The position numbers were made by a program, and so were the translations under genes. The notes below the pieces were generated by a model, which saw only the letters and a program-made list of their open reading frames with translations, made no database searches and had not been told where the DNA came from. This document shows, in pieces, positions 12,804 through 24,860 of a stretch of DNA of 64,000 nucleotides (position 1 is its first letter; each line of letters starts with the position of its first letter). The DNA is taken from assembly GCA_002946415.1 (NCBI GenBank), contig NJPS01000037.1:1-64000 (forward strand). The letters are read 5' to 3'. The stretch is from Rutstroemia sp. NJR-2017a BVV2. Taxonomy: Eukaryota > Ascomycota > Leotiomycetes > Helotiales > Rutstroemiaceae.

Positions 12804-14266
12804 GCGAGAAATGGAAGGTAGGATATTGATTAGCTGGAATGAGTAAGAAAGCTGGGAAATCAATAGGCTGTTGATAACATATATCTAAAAGTTGGGGTTT
12901 TGGCTAACCTGGATGGAACAAGATATGCTTTGTGATAGTGCAACATTCTTGCCTTTTGCAAGCAATTCTAAGAATATAAATACTGTTCGTGCCATCTCAA
13001 CTAGAAATAAATATTGGTTTTTCCTCCTCTCCGTTACAGACACTGTCTTTGCACACACAAGTCAGTAAGCTTACCTTCCCATCCTACATACACCACAGAC
13101 CTACCTAGGTAGGTGAAGCACCGAGAACCCTACTATCATCAAAGCCTGACCGAATGTGACACAAGGAACTTGGTATAATGCAAATGCGAGCATGTTTCTA
13201 TGGAAGTGAGTACAGGCGTAACCTTATATCCATACTGGTGTATATCTATAAACATGAGATGATTTGATCTGGTCTTTGAGATTGTATAGGAGTTCCAGTA
13301 AAAGTAAGGTCGTAGATTGCTCTACCTAGAAGTACAGACACTCTAGTCCTCAACACACACTAAAGCCCAATAATATACTATACGAAATAACTCAAGCTAA
13401 TAATCGCTATTTATCAAATCGAAGAACCTCGTTTAACTCTCTTTTTTAAGCTTGACTTCCTTACAAGGACTCTATTTCCCCCTATCTCCAAGTTCCTATT
13501 GGACGCCCAAATAGGAGTGGAGCGGATTTTTTATATCATATGAAATAGTATTATCGACCTGGCTCTCACTAGCGCCAATTTTCAATGAGTAGTTCACCAA
13601 ATATAAGGAAAATGTCTCCCCTCGATAGATTTTCGTCTTTCTTGCTCTGTAAGACTCCTTACGGCTTCGGGAGTATATACGAGTTTCACCGGTGACTTTC
13701 CTGGTTTTTCGCTTTGTTTTGAATGTTTTCTCTGGTAGTGATGTGACTCATCTCTTGTATTCCAATATAAAATATAGATTATACTTAGGTACGATTTGGA
13801 CCAGAATAAGTAAACTTGAGTAAACTGCGAGCAAACTGTGACAGTGAGGTGTAAGTGGTTGGCGCTGTTGGCGGTGACTCTGGTGCGAAAGGTGAATTGG
13901 TAAGATATTTTTGTGTTCAAAGTTGCCGGTGATTGGTGTCGTCGCTTCGAATTTCTAGGGCGGGATTTTCACTTTTTGATATTTTTTTGCCGGGTAAGAG
14001 CGGCTCGGGGCTCGGAATTACGCGATTCCGAGGTGATAATGAGAGATGTCATATGAGGAGGTATTGTCATTAGCAAGGTGAATCTGGGAAACTGGACTTG
14101 AAATTAGCATCGGAATTGAAACATGATTAGGAATTTGGGAGGGGATTTCGGGGGTGTGGAATGAGGGTGAATGGAGGTAAATAGTTCATATATTTCAATC
14201 TAAACACTTTATATCCCTTATCTGCATATATCCGTTATCTCCATATACCTCTTCGTCTATACCCAC
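12804..14266. other. Intergenic region between convergent genes
   Basis: About 1.46 kb between the 3' ends of the acyltransferase (+) and the aristolochene synthase (-). It holds only short chance ORFs (for example 13,594-13,920 on the minus strand, with no family signature). A palindromic 'acctaggtaggt' near 13,103 is the only short motif that stands out. No RNA gene is recognised. Confidence 0.6.
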
Positions 14267-15452
14267 TCAAACCTTGTATCGCGGGGTGGTCTTACTCCAC
14301 AACTCATTGCCACTCATCTGATATTCCAATCCTTTCATGTAAAGTTTTACGTTTGAACTGCACCCGTCCGTACACTCTGTTCGCTCAGCGACAAGTTGAT
14401 CATGAACCAACTCCCATTCCTTAACCATTGACCATAGAACACGCTTCGCGGCAGTAACTCCAAGGTTTGACTCGGTTGCTAAGACCTGAACAGCCGAGCA
14501 CAACGCCGAACCCTCCTGATGACCTGTCTTAGAAACCTTAAGCTCTTTGTCCCAGCTAAAAATATCGTTGACTACCGAAATATGTTTGGAGCAATTGCGC
14601 TCCAAAGGTGCCATACTCTCGAGTTCACGAGCATGGAGACTAATCGCCATGGAGAAACGCATGAGGGCAGATAGCAAGCTAAGCGGTTCATCAGTTCATT
14701 TGCGCTATAAGAGGTAGGACGGGCGGGAGGCGACCTACGCTTTGCCGACGTCCCGTTCTCGATATTCTAAATATGCCCCGAATCCACGGATTTGTAAGCG
14801 TGACTTGTCTGTCTGTGCTCTCATGAAAGTAAAGGTTGGCTCGAGGATCTCATCCGCGAGGTTTTTGTCGAGATTTCTCATCCCTTCCCACAAATCGTAG
14901 ATAATATACTCTACGGGTACGGTGCCTAAACATTTGTAAGTGTCTGGAGTTCTGGTCGATGAGAAGAGGAATGGGGGAAGCGGGGTGTCTAACGGTCAGG
15001 AAGAACATTCCCGCGAGAGATTGGGATCAACTTTGCGTTGTATGCCGCTCCATCGTCAAAAGACATGTCTTCCAGAAGATCTAAAACCTGTGGTCAGCTT
15101 ACTCCCTGGAGTCATTTGGACATGAGAACGTACCATCTATTAGAAACAATACGGTCAGTAGACGGCAAGCAAAAAGAATCCTATCATCTTTTGCCAGTGG
15201 AAAGTAGAGACAGGTCACTTTCCCAAACCCGGCTTTTAAAAAGGCTTGAGTGCTTTTCTCGTCTGGAAATGGCCAATGCTGAAGAAAATAATCATCATTT
15301 TCCTTGGATACTTCGTCAGCGTGAGGGTGGATCAGAGGCTTCCAAGACGAAGGTTCTCGCTTCCACTTTGGCTGTTCAAAGGCGAGCTCATGGGTATTTT
15401 TCCATTCTAGGTTTGAGGGCAACGCTTGGATTGTGGCTGTTACGGTAGACAT
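14267..15452 (-). CDS. ari1: Aristolochene synthase (class I sesquiterpene cyclase)
   Basis: Exons on the minus strand: 15452-15134, 15080-14994, 14925-14739, 14678-14267. The introns are 53, 68 and 60 bp; the frame closes at 334 residues, matching fungal aristolochene synthases (about 320-340). Both metal sites are present: DDLLE at residues 106-110, completed across intron 1, and the NSE triad NDIFSWDKE (Asn235, Ser239, Glu243). The C-terminal 'GLEYQMSGNELWS' and the N-terminal 'HWPFP' and 'ACRLLTVLFLID' blocks are characteristic of the family. The enzyme cyclises farnesyl diphosphate to the eremophilane-type hydrocarbon aristolochene in the cytosol, the committed step of PR-toxin-type pathways. 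It shares a 320-bp divergent promoter with P450-1. Closely related cyclases can make eremophilene or other bicyclic isomers, so the product stereochemistry is not certain. Confidence 0.92.
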
Positions 15453-15772
15453 TTAAATGGTCGGACAGGGAAAACGTATTTGATATTGGAGTTATGCAAA
15501 AGTCGACTTCTGTATGATCACATAGACGAAATCGGTTTTGGGCATACTTAAATGGCCCTGGAGCTCGAATGCTACATCGTAATCCGGAAACTTCCAGATT
15601 CAGATTGCCGAGAACTATTTTGGAGTATACAAGGGTACACAAGGGCTTGGCGTACTGCCTGTTTAGGCACATAACTTTCAGAACCTAACCTCCCCCAGAT
15701 TATAACAATATTGCAAAACTTTTAATTCCAATACGTTGCATATCAATAGGAACAAGAGCGTACGTGGAAAAG
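15453..15772. promoter_or_regulatory. Divergent promoter, aristolochene synthase / P450-1
   Basis: 320 bp between two start codons pointing away from each other. It must drive both the cyclase and the first P450, which would co-regulate skeleton formation and an early oxidation. Several CGG/CCG half-sites (near 15,464, 15,531, 15,582 and 15,607) could suit a Zn2Cys6 regulator such as the one encoded at 30,532, but no clean palindrome is visible. Confidence 0.6.
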
Positions 15773-17800
15773 ATGGTATCAATTTCTTCATTTTGTGTTG
15801 CTTTTGTAGCGACTCTACTTTGTTATAAACTGGTGAATCTCTGCCGTTATCTTAGGCTCGCGAAGGCGACCACTTTGCCGTATTTAATTACACCAGTGCT
15901 GGAGACCGAAGTTATTGGGCTTATCGCCACGCCCATCCTTCGCTATATCTACCACGACTACCTAGATGTTGGTAAAGGCTGGCCGAGATGGTGTCGATTC
16001 ATGATCAAAGATTGGTCTTGGGAAGATAAACGACTCGCACACGACGAATATGGCGACGTTTTTTTAGTCGTGTCGCCCGAAGGAATAATATGTTATTCTG
16101 CAGATGCAACGATGGCTTGGGATGTCATGAATAGGAGAAATGATTTTACAAAACCACGAGACAAGTACAGTAAGTTGACTACCACATCTACCAACCTTAT
16201 CATGACGGTTTCTCAGAAGTTCTTGAACCGTACGGACCGAATGTTGCGACTGCGGAAGGTAAAACATATCGGTTTCATGTTCGTATTACTGCGCCTCCTT
16301 TCAGCGACATGAGCGGTGCAAATAAACTTGTCTGGAGAGAGACATTGCAGCAAACTAAACGTCTTTCGAAATCTTGGTCAAGTGCCGAACCCAGAGATCT
16401 TCATATGGATGTGAATTCTCTGACATTGGCTGTTATATCGTTTGCTGGATTTGGAAAAGAGATAATCTGGACAGGAGATGCTGCAGAAAGGAAAGAAACC
16501 ATCCCTAAAGGTTACAACATGACATTTTTAAAAGCAATTAGTGATACTACGGGCTACATGATTGCAATCTTGCTGGTGCCTGGGTGGCTTTTGAAGCTCA
16601 CACCACTGCGGAAGGCGGGCGTGGCACACTCCCAATTAGATAAATATCTAAGAGAGATGATTCAGACAGAGAAAAAACGCATCGCAAAGAATGAGAACGA
16701 TGAGAGTTCAATAGCCAAAGGAAACCTTCTTGCCGAAGTGTTGAAAGCTTCAGCATCCAACAACCTCTCCAATGATAATTCAATCCGGCCGGGAGAGCGG
16801 AAAGATGCGTTTACCGAAGATGAAGTTATGGGAAACTTATTTATTTATTTACTGGCAGGTATGTTGAGTTGGTAGTTTAATCATCGAGATTTTCGCAAAC
16901 ATTTATCTGCGGCTATCAGTTTCTCCAGAGAAGGCTCTTTGATTGACGAATGATAGGTTATGAAACAACGGCCAACGCCATTGTATACGGTTTGATCACT
17001 CTCGCACTCCGGCCTGACATCCAGAAAAAAGTTATAGAAGAGATTGATCAGCAATACATCACCGCAGCCGCGGAAGGCAGGGGTGAGCTTACTTATGATG
17101 ATGATTTTAGGAAACTGGAATACACCTATGGTTTTATGGTACGCTTAAAATTCTATTCTTTGGTCTGTACTTATCTAGAAGCCAGTACGAAACATTTCGC
17201 CTGTTCCCCGGCGTGGTCTTAATCACCAAAGTGGCCAATGAATCCCAGAGAATCGTCACCAGTAGCTCAGCGAATGAAGATAAATCATATGTTCTCCCCG
17301 CAGGAACAAGAGTTTACCTCAGCTCACCCGGGATCCAGTAAGTTGCCAAACTCTTCATTCCCTTGTTTGATCGTACCCTTTCGTCTTTCCGCCACTTTGA
17401 TTGAGTACACAATGATTGACCTCTGATCCATAACAGATACCATCCTAAATATTGGCCCGAACCATACAAGCTAGACCCGAATCGCTGGAGAGCTCCAAAG
17501 TTAGGAAGCGAGGACAAAGAGTTAGACCCGTCTGGCAAGAATATTGTCGCTGGAGACAAGACCCGGCACATGCGTGGCACACTGTTAACGTTTTCGGATG
17601 GGGCCCGTGCCTGCCTGGGCAGGAAATTTGCTCAGGCCGAGTACATGGCGTTTTTTGTTGGCTTATTGAGAGAGCATGTTGTAGAGTTAGCCCCGGGGCA
17701 AATTCCAACTGATGTGGAGAGGGACTTGTACTTGAAGTGCGCTGGGAAGGTCACATTAGCCCCGTCGAGCCATATCAAGCTGTCGCTGAAGCAGCGGTAG
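15773..17800 (+). CDS. Cytochrome P450 monooxygenase (P450-1)
   Basis: Exons 15773-16169, 16217-16858, 16957-17138, 17186-17337, 17437-17800; introns 47, 98, 47 and 99 bp; 578 residues. The start is the ATG at 15,773, two codons after an in-frame GTG. An N-terminal hydrophobic anchor (about residues 1-25) suggests ER membrane location. Motifs: I-helix AGYETT (346-351, split by intron 2), K-helix ExxR as ETFR (Glu409-Arg412), haem-binding FSDGARACLG with Cys517. An insert of about 30 residues before the haem loop makes it longer than P450-2 to P450-4. It takes electrons from NADPH-P450 reductase and hydroxylates or epoxidises a substrate. Its shared promoter with the cyclase suggests an early step on the aristolochene skeleton (inference). 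No defects are seen. Confidence 0.9.
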
Positions 17801-18064
17801 ATCATTTATAACTTACGCTTTTGCCAGGTTGTTAAATATCGATCTGTGAAATGATGGGCTTGGAGCAACTCGGCACTGATATGCTCAAGCCAGCTGGAAT
17901 AATATTGGCTTGCTCTTTTAAAACTGGTGATTCAATTGTTCAAGTTAGCGAATGGGAAAGCACCGAATGAAATATAGTAGATTAGGCACAATATCATCAA
18001 TGACATGTCCTTAAGCACATCTATAGAAATATCTTCATTCATGATGACCTGTGAGTAGGGTAGC

Positions 18065-18278
18065 TGTGAAATGAAGGCATTCGGAGGTGCTCCGAATCCG
18101 ATCGATCTGATGCATTCGTCGGAGGCTCCGATGGATGGCTATGAGTCAGTTCTGGGATTCTAGACCTTTTCTTACTTTCTCATTATTGCCACTTCTTGAG
18201 GATATAAACCCTCTGTTTTCTCTGTAATTAGTTCTTCAGATAGATCAAAAAATGCATTCTTCAGCTCAGAATCTCACA
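18065..18278 (+). mobile_element. Solo LTR, 214 bp, with 5-bp target duplication
   Basis: It begins TGTGA and ends TCACA, perfect 5-bp inverted termini with the TG...CA ends of a retroviral-type LTR. It is flanked by the direct repeat GTAGC at 18,060-18,064 and 18,279-18,283. A reverse-complement copy with about seven differences lies at 28,589-28,802. Inside are a hairpin-forming 'attcggag gtg ctccgaat' near 18,080 and a 'tataaaccctctg' box-like stretch. It differs in sequence from the 213-214 bp gypsy LTRs elsewhere in the window. It sits in the 3'-3' gap between P450-1 and P450-2 and shows no RIP. Confidence 0.85.
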
Positions 18279-18478
18279 GTAGCTCTGAATTTACAAACTA
18301 GATGTTACCTCCAGTCAATCGCTCCAGGGAACAATATAATTATCTTCACACATCATTGACTCGGAAGATTCCCGGGTAACGCTCAGGTTTATGTAGGAGA
18401 AAGAATCGACTAGACTAGGAACCTAGAATAATAACAACTCATTGAAGTAGTTTAACCCTGCTTTAATGAGGCCATCAA

Positions 18479-20260
18479 TTACACATTGTGCCTCTTTCTG
18501 ACTAATATCTCCACGCTCTCGTCTACTATAGTTTGCAACTCGAATGCTTGGTTCTGCGGACGCTTGGCTGGGCTAGCAAACTTGAAGTCATAGTTGAGTA
18601 AGAAGTAGGCGAAGATTAGCTTGATCTCGTTTGCAGCAAAAAAGCGGCCGGAGCAAGCATGCTTCCCATAGCCCCAGCTAAGACTTGACGCATTTGTTGC
18701 CACGAATGAAAGATTCCCCTTTTCAACCAAATCTTTTGTCACGAACCGGAAAGGTGAAAATACGGAAGGAGATTCGTAAAATGCGGCATCGTGTGCAATT
18801 GCATGAGCGGGAATACCAATGAAAGTTCCGGATGGGATAATAAATCCATCGTGTAGCTTGAGATCCTTATGGATGACGCGCCCAAAAGTGACTAATTGTG
18901 TTAGCACTCGTATCTGCTAGGTATTCACAAAGTCGGACTCACGAAGCGAAAGGGGGTGGAATCTCTGAGACTCTTTCATGAAGCTATCTAGTTTGACCAG
19001 CTTGGTAAAACCAACCTTGGTGAAAGATCCCTCTTCTGCAAGCATCTCTTCGATCTCGATCCTCAGCGGCTCGATGTACTCCGGACGGGAACAGAGATCG
19101 TATAATAAATGGGTTGGAACTGCAGAACTGGTACGAATAGCTGCGAAGCTAACAGCAAGAGCGGTATATGCGAGAAACTCAGACGTCTTGTCACTTCCCT
19201 CTGCACCATCCCATAGCATCTGTAGTAAGTCCATTTCCTTTGGTTCCCGTCCCTGACGAGCCTCAATAATCGGGCAGATGACTTGGCGAGCAATGAGAGA
19301 ATGGCTTCGAACCTTGGCCATTTCCGGAATGAAGTGTTGAATTATCGGTCTTAGAATAGGTGAAAATTGCTTGAGTCGTTGTGCCGCAAGCCAAGTATCA
19401 GTTGTAAAATTTATCGAAGTAGCTGTCCATTCGGGATTCCTGCTAAGTGCTTTACCACCCATCATGCGATTCGAAGCACGAGAAATGATCTGTGTGAATA
19501 TACCTGCCATGCGGACGGAAGTCCAATCTAGACATGTTATCAAGAAGTACTAATCACGAGATTTGTGGGTTATGCGAACCTTCCGATGTGGGTAGGAGTG
19601 ACTGATATGCGTGCACGACTTCGTCTTCTATTGCAGGCATCAGAGCAGCTGCAAAATTCATTAGTCTATGATGATCGCGACATGCAGAGTTACAAGCTCA
19701 CCAAGGTTTGCATTCAAAGACTTTTTAACAACTCTAGGGTGCAAATGCCATTTCTGTCCGATGGTTGTATATTTACCTTCAAACATCTTTAAACTGTCAA
19801 AAAAGCTTCATGGTCTGACCATTTTTTGTTTACCTCGGAAAAGCTTCCTGTAAAGTCCACGTCTTCATTGGGGGAATTTTTGAGCTCGTCGAGGTATCTA
19901 GTCGGGATCATCAACCTCTCGCCGCTGGGTGATGGAACGTAGAAAAACCCGCCTTGTGTCTAGTTAAAGTTTTAGCATAATATTAAAATACAGCATTTTG
20001 AAGCAGACCTCTCGATAGCCTTCGAACATCATTTCGGTACAATTGGTGACAAAATGGTCTCTTGCTTGCTTGAGAGTTCGTCTTCCATTATCCAGACCTG
20101 CAATAAATACATTCGGAAGTCTTCGAGGGCGTGCCTTGTGCCGAATTACAAGCAAGACAAGGTAGAGCGAGAAACATAGCAATACAATAAGAATTGACGT
20201 AATGTGTCTGTTGAGGAAATTTGAAATCGGTGAGACATGAACAGACTCAGTATACTGCAT
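18479..20260 (-). CDS. Cytochrome P450 monooxygenase (P450-2), CYP68/CYP503-like
   Basis: Minus-strand exons 20260-20009, 19959-19834, 19786-19702, 19648-19580, 19527-18943, 18891-18479; introns of 47-53 bp; 509 residues. The start is the first ATG after an N-terminal frame with upstream GTG only; a membrane anchor spans about residues 18-40. K-helix ESQR (Glu364-Arg367); haem loop WGYGKHACSG with Cys452 and Trp445 where most P450s have Phe. The I-helix reads SFAAIRTSS, lacking the usual Gly, as in fungal P450s of the gibberellin and ent-kaurene oxidase type. 'GYGKHACSGRFFA' is typical of that group. It probably hydroxylates the terpenoid in the ER membrane. Intron 1 uses the donor gtctgc, weaker than the others, so that junction is the least sure. 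Confidence 0.88.
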
Positions 20261-20701
20261 ATTTAATATTGCTATCTGGTTGAACTGAAGCACTTGTAAG
20301 ATAGGAGATTGAAACGCAGACTATTGAAACATATATCAAAAAGACACGAACACTAGATATCGAAATATATCAGTTGTTTGATGACTAAATTTGAAGTTAC
20401 AATACTGACACTGGGTGTGGAAATATACTACTAATTACATGGATAGAATATTATGGGAAATTCCGGCGTGCAAAGACTAATAGGGCAATTACCGGATTCG
20501 GAGAAGAAAACTTTCACACGATTTCAAATTAACTTAGGAGAATATTGTCAAGTTTTTAAATTCTTTATAATAAAGATGGAAGGTAACACGAATGTTATTC
20601 TAGCACTTTTGACTACTTACAAGTACATTCTTACAAATTCTTCGACAATCCTGCTCCTCTGAAAATCTGACCCTTCTCAAAATAGCTACGAGTAGACTCT
20701 C
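20261..20701. promoter_or_regulatory. Upstream region of P450-2 and downstream of the FAD oxidase
   Basis: 441 bp between the start of P450-2 and the stop codon of the FAD oxidase gene, both on the minus strand. No coding frame with a family signature and no clear regulatory palindrome is seen. Confidence 0.5.
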
Positions 20702-22428
20702 CTAAAGACCAAGCTTGAAACCCCCGGGAACAAGCTTCTGAAAAGTGCCATTGGGATCTGTATTATTTTGTGTTAGCTGATGTTATTGGATGAAATGACG
20801 AACGTACCATATTTCAAACGAGTTTCTTTCAATTTAGAGAAGGAGCTTCCACTATATGAACGAAATATGTCCTGGCCAGGGCCAGCATCATTAATATTAT
20901 AGAACGGGTATGACAGGTTCACAGCCTCTGCCTTTTGATTGATTAAGGAGATGATACCGTTGGAGAAATCGGCTATTCTTTGATCATATATTGCATCTTG
21001 CCAGTTCGTCGAGATCAAAATGACTAAAAGGCATTAATATATAAACGGGATTCGAATGCAAAAGTACTTTACCAATAATGGCTCCGTTTTCTGGATCTAA
21101 ATTCATTGAATCTCCACCACTCGCTTTTGCAGCAAAAAGCCAGTCTCTAGTTATCGTCTGATAAGTTACGCTCGTCAGGATTCCCGGAATGTCTGTGAGT
21201 TCGCTGAACGCAGCGTCGATGAAAGTGCTGTTAACGAGGTAAACAGAATCCGGTGTAGCCTTAAGTGTGGTTGTGTAGAATGCTCGTCTTTGAGAAGTTA
21301 GTACTGGGTTAGGAAAGAGTAAGACGCGTCTCGAATGGGTGGGTTCGTCTCCGCAATTAATCATACCTTTGTTGAGAATCAGAATACATTGAGCTATTTT
21401 GCTCAACCACAAAATCCGTCCAAGTTCGTATACTTGTTGTTGATACACCCGCTGGTATTTTTGTGAAGTTTGAAAACGCTGCGGGAGATTCAATTGGATC
21501 TTGGTAGAAGAGAACATTAACTAGCTCAAATTCGCCAGTCTGTGGTGTCATCAGCACCAGACAATCAGCTGCTGCAAGTTTGTCCGCAGAGCCTCCTTGA
21601 GGGTCTACATATCCTGCGATAGCATGTACATATGCATCTAGCTCCGTCATATTGTATTCCAGAGTCCCCCCCCATACATTGGAAAGCGGAAAGGTGGCCA
21701 TATCATATTTGGTGACAATGCCAAAGTTTCCCGATCCGCCCTTCAGAGCCAGCCATAGATCGGGATGTGACGTGGCATTTGCGTTGATGATATTTCCGCC
21801 AGCAACAACGACTTCGTAGTTTAAAACCGAATTCACCGACCATCCGGTTTGAGAGCCAAAATAGTTGATACCAGTACCCACTAAAAGTCCACCAACACCA
21901 ACCGGACCGAATCTTCCACCAGCTGTTGCGAGACCTTCGGTATAAAGCCAGTCATAAACCTCCCACCATTTGAGCCCAGCTCCTATTCTAGCAGTGCTTC
22001 CGACAAGCTCCGTTGTATCGAGCTTGTTTAACGTTATCAAGACACCATCCGCTATGTCTGCGGCGCCTGGCACTGGCATGTGACCACCACTGCGGACGGC
22101 AAATTTTGTATTCGTGTTTTCCAGGACACGTAAAGCGCCAGCAACATCTTCCGCAGATTTTGGTTCGAATACGCAGAGTGGTGATGCAAGGCATGTCAAC
22201 GACCAGTTTTCTAGAAGAGATTAGCTTGACTGAATGGATGAATCCACAAGGCCTACCTGAGCTTTCGATTGTGTATGTCGTGGTGTTTGGCAAGATCGTC
22301 TGTTCAGAGTAGCTTGAAGCTAGCTGCTTGCAGGCTGAGTTACCATAGTTGACCAATCCGGCACTGGCTAAAGCCGACGGACCGGCAGCCAGAGTAAATG
22401 CCAATACATCAATAAGTGAAGGTGACAT
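20702..22428 (-). CDS. Secreted FAD-linked oxidase (berberine-bridge type, quinone-oxidase-like)
   Basis: Minus-strand exons 22428-22257, 22210-21367, 21287-21073, 21023-20808, 20757-20702; introns 46, 79, 49 and 50 bp; 500 residues. An N-terminal hydrophobic stretch ending ALASA (about residue 22) looks like a signal peptide. The FAD-binding domain (PF01565) includes RSGGH (97-101), whose His101 is the expected covalent flavin attachment. The BBE C-terminal region ends with a small last exon of 56 bp. Such enzymes oxidise alcohols or C-C bonds with O2 and release H2O2. In the PR-toxin pathway a quinone-oxidase-like enzyme (Prx3) forms the enone of the aristolochene skeleton; the same role is inferred here from context and family. 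It is divergent from P450-3 across 285 bp. No frame problem was found. Confidence 0.88.
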
Positions 22429-22713
22429 TATGCAATATGTGAAGACTGGTCCTCGATGCTGCTCCTCTGCATATGCACATTCGAGGGAGATCAAGTTGGG
22501 TTAATTAAAAGGGCAAGGAAAATGTAGAAGCGCCACTAGTCCCGACGTCGTAATTCCGCATGAGACTCGCCCGGGTATTTCCCCAAATGTTTGCTCCGTT
22601 ATGGCATGGTTCCAAAAAATGCGTGCTTCGCACCATCGGGTTTCAAGCGCTGCTCGAGTATTTTTCAGCTCGTGTTGATCATTCTTCGAAATAGAAAACC
22701 TATCTTCTGCAAG
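22429..22713. promoter_or_regulatory. Divergent promoter, FAD oxidase / P450-3
   Basis: 285 bp between oppositely directed start codons. The centre is richer in G+C ('cccgacgtcgtaattccgc') than the flanks. The arrangement implies shared control of the FAD oxidase and P450-3. No motif is certain. Confidence 0.55.
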
Positions 22714-24770
22714 ATGGATCCCTATTATACCCATGTTAAAGAGTTACAGACTCTGCAAGACAGCTTCAAAAATCTTTCGAGTACTCGGCACATAATTGGG
22801 GCAGTTTTACTGGTAACTATCGCGAATAACTCAACCAGACTATGCTACACTAACATAGCCAGCTTGTGGTTCTTATCTTAGCTACAATTGCTACGAAAGT
22901 GTATACGCATCCTCTCTCGAAATTTCCGGGCCCTTTACTCTCAGCTGTTAGCAATGTTAGTGGACATCCTATTTCGATTCACCATGTGACTTAGAATTAA
23001 GTAGGCAAGCTACTCTCGCAGTTATATGGGTGGCCGGCAGCCCTATAATATTCTCGACCTACATGAGAAATATGGTAAGAATATACTCAAAATGATCTGA
23101 GTACTTGTTTCATGCTTAACGTTGGTATTAGGTCCGGTTGTAAGAGTGGCTCCAAACGAGCTTTCATTCAGTAGCTCGCAGTCCTGGAAAGATATATACG
23201 GAGTGCGGAAAAACAGTGCCACGTTTATCAAAAGTGACTTTTACGATGGTGGCAATTTCGCAAACCAGGCTAGTTCTATCGTGAGCCAGCGTGATCCAGT
23301 TAAACATAATGAAATGCGCAAGTTCTTGTCCAGCGCCTTTTCAGATAGATCTCTGCGAGAGCAAGAATATCTTGTATCACAAATTATTGATGACTTCATC
23401 AAGCAAGTTGGAGATCTTGGTTCCAGGCCAGGTGGTGTTGACATGACACTGTGGATGAATCTCCTTACTTTCGATATCATCGGAGAACTTGGTTCGTGGT
23501 TCCATGCCAGACTCTTCTTGTGTGTTTGAAGCTAAATCGACGTATTCTAGCTTTTGGAGAATCTTTCAATGGAGTCCGATCTGGTATGTAATATGCATAC
23601 AGGCCCTTTTAGAAGGGATTCTCATTAGGAAATAAATTGCTAAATATTCATGCAACAGGAGAAGTACATTTTTGGATTTCTGTCGTGCTTGAAAGCATGG
23701 GTCAAGCTGGGCTATCTGATTTTCTGCGGAGGTTCCCCTTGTTGGGTCGTGTATTCATGAAGCTCTATCCTAGCTGGCTTGCGAAGCTTGTTGCAGGCTC
23801 TGCTAAACACGAGGCTTACACCATTGATTTGATTAATAAGTACGAATCATATCAATCCACCCCTCAGTCCAAACTCTTTCTGAATGCCATAAAGGCGCAT
23901 ACAGCAGGTTACCGACAGAAAAGACTTCATGAGCTATTTGTTACACAATCGACACGCGGCAAACATATCGGATGTTCAATTGGCGGCACATGCATCTGAC
24001 TTCGTGTAAGTTTTGCTGCAATTCATTTTGAAAACATTAGTATGCTAGTCTGATGGAGAAAATAGAATTGCAGGGAGCGAAACAACCGCTACAACACTTG
24101 CCACTGTAATTTTTTACTTGTGCCGCAACAAGGAGGCAATGATGAAACTTCGGGAAGAAATTCGCAATGCTTTTGGAGACTACTCTGAAATTAATGGGAC
24201 ATCTGCAGCTGGCCTACGCTATTTGAATGCGGTGTGTCTCGAAGCTTTGAGGATCTTTGTCCCGTTACCTCTAGGATTACCACGAGTTGTACCCCGAGGC
24301 GGGGAATTTGTCGATGGCAACTTTATCCCCGAAGGCGTAAGTGTTAATTTGGTGTTTTTACTGTTTGGCATATCATTGACAGTAGAGCAGACTATTGTTT
24401 CTACAAACCCCTTTGCAGCCAGCATGAGCCGCGCCAATTTTGATAACCCTTGGGAGTTCAAACCTGAAAGATGGCTTGGGATGAATGAATCCGACCAATT
24501 AGAAGCAAGCCAGCCATTTTCTTTCGGTCCTCGAGCATGTCTTGGACGAGGGTAAGAAAACCTTTTCCATGGTAAGCGCAGCGATTAGAACTAATGGAGA
24601 GCATTAGACTTGCATGGCTAGAACTTCGAACAACACTATCAAAGCTACATTTTATGTACGACATTGAGCTTTTGGACAGTGAGGTGGATTGGCAGAGAGA
24701 TTCGGAGATGCATTTGCTTTGGAAAAAGCCGAAACTAATGACAAGAGTCATTCCTAGACTGCTAGGTTGA
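22714..24770 (+). CDS. Cytochrome P450 monooxygenase (P450-3), TRI11-like class
   Basis: Ten exons: 22714-22812, 22863-22955, 23005-23074, 23132-23491, 23551-23583, 23659-23839, 23919-24005, 24066-24336, 24391-24551, 24608-24770; 505 residues. It has an N-terminal membrane anchor and then a proline-rich hinge (KFPGP). Blocks in order: HEKYGPVVRVAPNELSF, I-helix IAGSETT (309-315), EALR (Glu367-Arg370), FSFGPRACLG with Cys448. The 'YGPVVRVAPNELSF' block is typical of isotrichodermin C-15 hydroxylase-like P450s. All intron phases and most exon lengths match P450-4 at 32,618, so the two are paralogs. Intron 6 (23,840-23,918) was chosen to restore the KDFMS frame and is the least certain. All its donors are GT. 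The Fot1 element starts 50 bp after its stop. Confidence 0.86.
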
Positions 24771-24820
24771 TGATATAGCCACGTGATGCAGGTTAGTTTA
24801 ACTAGCGAATTTAAGTACTA

Positions 24821-24860
24821 AACTATATCCCGGCTCAAAGCACGGCCCACCTCAAAGCAT
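24821..24860 (+). repeat. Left terminal inverted repeat of the Fot1/pogo-like element
   Basis: It matches the reverse complement of 26,961-27,000 at about 36 of 40 positions. It begins with aactatatcccggctca directly after TA. Confidence 0.88.

Noticed and set aside
13594..13920. ORF of 108 residues in the intergenic region
   Set aside because: No family signature or coding-like composition, and it overlaps the 3'-3' gap of two well-defined genes.
18060..18283. Interpretation of the 214-bp inverted copies as MITEs or hAT-like elements with 7-8 bp duplications
   Set aside because: Flanking 7-8 bp matches were seen at the right copy, but the left copy fits only TG...CA ends with a perfect 5-bp duplication. 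The same boundaries give a perfect 5-bp duplication at the right copy too, so a solo LTR explains both.
23584..23658. Shorter intron 5 in P450-3 ending near 23,629
   Set aside because: It keeps the frame but inserts about ten residues absent from the paralog. Using the acceptor at 23,658 gives the conserved junction and the same 33-bp exon pattern.
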